This document shows, one piece after another, positions 43,249-47,472 of a DNA stretch of 47,472 nucleotides. Origin of the DNA: an uncultured Porphyromonadaceae bacterium. GTDB lineage: Bacteria > Bacteroidota > Bacteroidia > Bacteroidales > Muribaculaceae. The stretch spans positions 1-47,472 of the forward strand of contig CABPYL010000020.1 in assembly GCA_902461565.1 (NCBI GenBank), given 5' to 3'. Made by a program: the position numbers and the translations under genes. The notes below the pieces were generated by a model. That model was not told where the DNA came from, did not search any database, and saw only the letters and a list, made by a program, of their open reading frames with translations. Within the stretch, counting starts at the first letter, position 1; the number at the start of each line of letters is the position of its first letter.

Positions 43249-46200
43249 ATGAAAAAATTGACAGGAATCCTTTGTCTGCTCCTCATTCTTGCCTCATGCT
43301 CGCGCCACAATACCGGACGCGAATCGTGCGGCGTGGAAAGTCCGATCGTTGCCGATGACCTTTCCAACAAAATGGTAAACTCTATTGTCGAGGATGCACA
43401 AGGCCATATATGGATGGGTACTTTCCGCGGGCTGAACAAATATGACGTGCACGAATATCACCAGTATTTCTGCACCGACGATTCCCTCGGTCTTCCGGAC
43501 AACCAGATTAAATATATGATGCGCGATTCGCGCGGACGCCTGTGGATCGCCACCGTAAACGGCACGTGCATGTATACCGACAAGGACAATTTCAAGCATT
43601 TTCCTATAAACTGCGACAACAAGAATACAAGAGAATTATTGGAAAGCCGGTCTGGCGCCATTTTCATGAGCACTATGCACCAGCTGCTTAAATTCAACCC
43701 TGATACCGAGGAATTCGATCTTATATTACAGAGATTCGATCCACAGCACACATTCCAGACCAGGTGTTTCATCGACCCCGGCGACAAGTTGTGGGCGGCT
43801 ACTCCATTCTGTCTGCGTCGATACGATACGTCCAACGTAGAACTTGAGGATTCCATTCCTCTGCAAGGGTATCCATCGTACTTTTTCATGGAAAAATCGG
43901 GTATGATATGGATGGACGGTGCCGGCGGCATGCAATTGTACGATACCCAGAAAAGGCGTTTTATGCCTGTTCCCGCAGCTGTTGCCGGACATCCGCTCCT
44001 ATCTCGTTCGCATGTAAACCTTATCCATCCCTATGGAAACGATTGCCTGCTGTTCAACACCGATATGCATGGCCTTTTCGTGTACAACCGCTCCAACGGT
44101 TCCGTCCTGCACCAGAATGATAACGGATTCCCATTCGAGGCTCCGGAGTTCAAGATTTCCACGATGTTCACGGATTCCCGCAACAACCTGTGGATAGGCT
44201 CGGAGGACCAGGGCTATACAGTACGTTACCACTACAAGAAGCGGTTCAACACAAACAGCTTTCTTGCATCTCAGTTCAGAAACATATCGGTGAACTCGGT
44301 TGATGCCGACAACGACGGCAATCTATGGATTTCCACCAAGTTCAACGGTTTGTTCATATACAACAGCCGCGACAACGATATCAAGAGGATTCTGCCTCAG
44401 GAACTATTCGGAAACGAATTCAGGAACAAATCGGGTGTAAACAATCTTCTTGTGGTCGATAATGAAATATGGCTTGCTTCGTATATCGCTCAAAAGGTAC
44501 TAAAATGCTCATATTACAATGGTATATTCAAAGTAGAAAAATCCTACGATGTCTTCATGCCTATGTCCATTACAGCCGACAGCAACGGCACAATATGGGT
44601 AGGAACTGCCGCATCTTCCATATTGGCTCTGCGACAAGGCTATGACACCTTCCAGCCGGTATCGGTCTTTCTCAATTGCGCCACTTTCATTCCCGGTCTT
44701 ATCCGCCTGAACAATGGCAAGATACTCGCAGCAGCGTTTATGAATCCTTTAAGGTATATCGACGAAGGCGACTGGTCGGTTTCCGAACCGTCGTTCGGAG
44801 GCAAAAAACTCAACAACGCTATTACACGTTCGGTGTTTATCCCCACTGGAATACGACAGGACTCCCGCGGCGATCTATGGATTGGTACGGTCTCTAACGG
44901 ATTGCTAAAATATTCTTTTGACACAGATACCATCGAACATATCGGCGGCACACCGTGTCTGGATATCTCCAGCATCGAAGAAGACCGCCAAGGCAATATA
45001 TGGGTATCCACCCAATACGGCCTCGGCAAATACGACCGTACGACAGGCGAATTCACCAATTACTTCGCCCCGGACGGCATAGGAGGCAATCAGTTCTTCG
45101 ACCGTTCTTCATGCTCGCTTGCAGACGGCACTCTTGTTTTCGGAGGAACACACGGTCTGACCATATTCAACCCAATGGACGTCAGCGTCAAACGTACCAT
45201 CCCTGTTCTTTTCGAGGACTTGAAGATTCACAATGCTCTTGTGCGCCCACAGGACAGCCATACCATCGACAAACACCTGTCTTATTGTCATGAAATCAAT
45301 CTTGATTATGACGAGAACGGTTTCAGCATATCCTTTGCCGCCCTCGACTACAGCGAACACGAACGTGTTCATTACTATTATATGATGGAAGGCTTCGACA
45401 AATACTGGATAGACGCCCATAACAACCGCGAAGTATATTACGCCAACCTCCCCGCCGGAACATATACTTTCCGCGTAAAAGTTACCAACAACGACCACAG
45501 CATTGTGGAAACCGAAAACGCCATCAAGGTTATAATACGTCCCGCACCCTGGCTTTCATGGTGGGCATGGTGCATATATATTGTGTTGGCGGCCCTGATA
45601 ATAGCTTTTATAGCTCGTATGGGCAACAGGATAAAGAAAGAAAAAGAAGAAGCTCGTCGTTCTCGTATCGAAAAAGAGCAGGAACAACGCGTGAACAAAA
45701 TGAACATGAGTTTCTTTGCCAATGTGTCGCATGAATTCCGCACGCCGCTCACTATGATTGCCGGACCCGTCGCTCAGCTTTGCGAAAGTCCCGGAATCAG
45801 CAAGGAAAACAGACAGATGCTGCTGATAGTACAACGAAGTATCAGCAGAATGTTCCGGCTGGTTAACCAGCTTATGGATTTCAACAAACTGGAGAACGAC
45901 ACCCTTAAACTGAGGGTGCGGCGTACCGATATAATCTCCACTCTGAACCAGTATCTGGACATTTACCGGATGAACGCCGCCGAGAAAGGTATTACGCTGA
46001 ACATATACGGCCTTGAGGATTCTTTCCTGATGATGCTGGATGTGGACAAACTCGAAAAGATTATAGCCAATCTGCTGTCCAATGCGCTGAAGTTTACTGC
46101 CAAAGGGGGGCACATAGATGTCAGCCTCGATGTTGTAACCGCCACCGAAGCCAGAGCGACAGCAGAATTGCCGGATGCGCCGGCGGACGCACAATACGTA

Positions 46201-47292
46201 AAAATCACTGTGGCGGATACCGGAGCCGGGATACCGCCAGAACAGCTCGAAAAGATTTTCCTGCGGTATTATCAACTGGACAACAACATGCAGGGAACGT
46301 ACTCGTGGGGCACGGGAATCGGTCTATACTATGCCCGCAGCCTTGCCAGGCTGCACCACGGCCAGCTTGTGGCGTCCAACCGGACAGAAGGTACCGGAGC
46401 GGTATTTACTCTGCTGCTTCCTGTTTCGGATAACGCGTACGCCACTGAAGAACGCAGCTCGCTCGACGAGGAACGTCCGTTGCCCTACAGAATCACGTCC
46501 GGCAATGCGGAAACACACGAAGAAAACACCGAACCGGCCGACAAGCCAACGATACTTGTTGTCGATGATGATTCCGAAGTTGTGCACTACCTTCGCACCC
46601 TCCTGTCTCCCCATTACAATGTGATATGCCGGTTCGATGCCGAGAGTGCTTTCAAAGCCGTTGGAGAGGAAAATCCAGACCTGATACTCAGCGACGTCGC
46701 AATGCCCGGCATCACTGGCTACGACCTATGCAGACGCCTTAAAGACGATATGCAGCTGTGTCATATTCCTGTTGTACTCGTAACGGCAATGGCTACAGTG
46801 GAAAATCAGGTTGAGGGCCTCGATACGGGTGCGGACGCATACGTAACTAAACCTTTCGAACCAACCTATCTGTTGGCGCTTATAAAATCACAGCTTTCCA
46901 ACCGCGAGAAGGTGCGCAGCCTCCTGAACCGCTCAACGCACACCGATACCATATCGGCCGACGTACTTTCGTCGCAGGACAAGGCGTTCATGACCGAACT
47001 ATATCAGCTTATGGAAAACGAACTGTCTAACCCCGAGCTCGATGTGGCTCGTATGACGGAACTTATGAGGATATCGCGTACCAAGTTCTACTATAAAGTA
47101 AAGGGTCTCACAGGACAGAATCCCGGCGTATTCTTCCGTACCTACAAGCTGAACCGCGCGGCCGAATTCATCCGCGAAGGCAAATACACGGTATCGGAAA
47201 TCGCCGACATGACAGGGTTCAGCACACTGTCCTACTTCAGCACAGCCTTTAAAAAGCACTTCGGCACATCTCCTTCGGATTACAATGCGTAA
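43249..47292 (+). CDS. Hybrid two-component system regulator (HTCS) of PUL2
   Basis: This 1347-aa protein joins sensor, kinase and DNA-binding parts in one chain. An N-terminal lipobox-like signal (Cys17, LASC) is followed by a periplasmic two-part beta-propeller of Reg_prop repeats (IWMGTFRGLNKYD, LWIATVNG, LWIGTVSNG, IWVSTQYG). A Y_Y_Y domain precedes the membrane helix (about 770-793). Then come HisKA with His828 (NVSHEFRTP), HATPase_c, a receiver with Asp1149 (ILSDVAMPG), and an AraC-type HTH at the C-terminus (about 1245-1345). It should bind an oligosaccharide in the periplasm and activate PUL2, which diverges from it. Confidence 0.95.
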   Translation: MKKLTGILCLLLILASCSRHNTGRESCGVESPIVADDLSNKMVNSIVEDAQGHIWMGTFRGLNKYDVHEYHQYFCTDDSLGLPDNQIKYMMRDSRGRLWIATVNGTCMYTDKDNFKHFPINCDNKNTRELLESRSGAIFMSTMHQLLKFNPDTEEFDLILQRFDPQHTFQTRCFIDPGDKLWAATPFCLRRYDTSNVELEDSIPLQGYPSYFFMEKSGMIWMDGAGGMQLYDTQKRRFMPVPAAVAGHPLLSRSHVNLIHPYGNDCLLFNTDMHGLFVYNRSNGSVLHQNDNGFPFEAPEFKISTMFTDSRNNLWIGSEDQGYTVRYHYKKRFNTNSFLASQFRNISVNSVDADNDGNLWISTKFNGLFIYNSRDNDIKRILPQELFGNEFRNKSGVNNLLVVDNEIWLASYIAQKVLKCSYYNGIFKVEKSYDVFMPMSITADSNGTIWVGTAASSILALRQGYDTFQPVSVFLNCATFIPGLIRLNNGKILAAAFMNPLRYIDEGDWSVSEPSFGGKKLNNAITRSVFIPTGIRQDSRGDLWIGTVSNGLLKYSFDTDTIEHIGGTPCLDISSIEEDRQGNIWVSTQYGLGKYDRTTGEFTNYFAPDGIGGNQFFDRSSCSLADGTLVFGGTHGLTIFNPMDVSVKRTIPVLFEDLKIHNALVRPQDSHTIDKHLSYCHEINLDYDENGFSISFAALDYSEHERVHYYYMMEGFDKYWIDAHNNREVYYANLPAGTYTFRVKVTNNDHSIVETENAIKVIIRPAPWLSWWAWCIYIVLAALIIAFIARMGNRIKKEKEEARRSRIEKEQEQRVNKMNMSFFANVSHEFRTPLTMIAGPVAQLCESPGISKENRQMLLIVQRSISRMFRLVNQLMDFNKLENDTLKLRVRRTDIISTLNQYLDIYRMNAAEKGITLNIYGLEDSFLMMLDVDKLEKIIANLLSNALKFTAKGGHIDVSLDVVTATEARATAELPDAPADAQYVKITVADTGAGIPPEQLEKIFLRYYQLDNNMQGTYSWGTGIGLYYARSLARLHHGQLVASNRTEGTGAVFTLLLPVSDNAYATEERSSLDEERPLPYRITSGNAETHEENTEPADKPTILVVDDDSEVVHYLRTLLSPHYNVICRFDAESAFKAVGEENPDLILSDVAMPGITGYDLCRRLKDDMQLCHIPVVLVTAMATVENQVEGLDTGADAYVTKPFEPTYLLALIKSQLSNREKVRSLLNRSTHTDTISADVLSSQDKAFMTELYQLMENELSNPELDVARMTELMRISRTKFYYKVKGLTGQNPGVFFRTYKLNRAAEFIREGKYTVSEIADMTGFSTLSYFSTAFKKHFGTSPSDYNA

Positions 47293-47361
47293 TGAGCAAT
47301 GCACAATGCAAAATGAGTTTTCCATTGAGCATTACACATTGTGTATTAGTCATTACGCATT
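47284..47361. repeat. Imperfect inverted repeat overlapping the HTCS stop
   Basis: AATGCGTAATGA at the gene end recurs inverted near 47349-47361, with further imperfect pairing inward around a T-rich centre. The arms consist of AATGC/CACAATGC-type units. The HTCS stop codon lies inside the left arm. It may act as the HTCS terminator or be a mobile palindromic repeat. Confidence 0.6.
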
Positions 47362-47394
47362 GTGCATTAAAAACCATCTGCACACGTGCGGTGT

Positions 47395-47429
47395 TATCGT
47401 TATAAATGTATAACGATACCTTAGATTTG
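47395..47429 (+). promoter_or_regulatory. Dyad and -7 box of a gene beyond the window
   Basis: TATCGTTAT-N6-ATAACGATA (47395-47418) is a perfect 9-bp dyad. It ends 3 bp before TAGATTTG (47422-47429), which matches TAnnTTTG. A second match, TACCTTTG (47460-47467), follows. Together they look like an operator-controlled promoter for a gene past the right edge. Confidence 0.4.
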
Positions 47430-47472
47430 CAGCGGCAAACGAGGATAAGATAGAAAACGTACCTTTGTAATG

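Noticed and set aside
1..47472. CRISPR array or invertible promoter region
   Set aside because: No regularly spaced repeats and no inverted repeat pairs flanking a promoter were found on reading both strands.

Overview
The window reads as chromosomal DNA from a gut-type Bacteroidales bacterium, plausibly Muribaculaceae or a near relative. Three things point there: two SusC/SusD polysaccharide utilization loci (PULs), a hybrid two-component system (HTCS) regulator, and repeated promoters of the Bacteroidetes type (-7 box TAnnTTTG). I could not run a taxonomic search, so the family assignment is an inference.

Layout. 1-481: the 3' side of an unknown region, then tRNA-Phe(GAA) on the minus strand with its own promoter and terminator. 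482-8236 (minus): a seven-gene tripartite efflux operon in the order HlyD-type adaptor, ABC ATPase, two MacB/FtsX-type permeases, TolC-type outer membrane channel, Fis-HTH response regulator without an AAA+ domain, NtrB/NtrY-like histidine kinase. 8237-8682: a gene-free stretch of 446 bp with dyads and repeats. 8683-13092 (minus): OmpR-type response regulator, histidine kinase and a PiT phosphate transporter with a PhoU-like tail. 13356-15131 (plus): an isolated secreted protein with a type IX secretion (T9SS)-like C-terminal domain. 15202-16881 (minus): an acyl-CoA synthetase.

17129-30284 (minus) is PUL1. Its core is SusC, SusD, GH30, a two-domain glycan-binding lipoprotein and GH3, the composition and order known for beta-1,6-glucan PULs of Bacteroides. 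Just upstream, on the same strand, is a two-gene unit of a serine esterase and a membrane-bound DUF6377/LuxR-like regulator. 30545-43029 (minus) is PUL2: type-B carboxylesterase, SusC, SusD, a surface lipoprotein that fuses beta-domains to a CE1-like esterase, a second CE1-like esterase, a third with an N-terminal Ig-like domain, and a lipoprotein GH3. The divergent HTCS (43249-47292, plus) is its likely regulator. PUL2 has four esterases and one exo-glycosidase but no recognisable endo-glycanase.

Working model. PUL1 cuts beta-1,6-glucan at the surface (GH30), binds it (the SusE-position lipoprotein), imports oligosaccharides (SusCD) and finishes them with GH3. PUL2 probably strips acyl groups (feruloyl, acetyl or similar) from small or already cut glycans, imports the product and removes terminal sugars with GH3. 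The two loci lie head to tail on one strand, so a shared acylated target is possible but unproven. The least described items are the esterase-only PUL2 with its binding-protein/esterase fusion, the lipobox-bearing regulators of both PULs, and the repeat-rich stretch upstream of the efflux operon.
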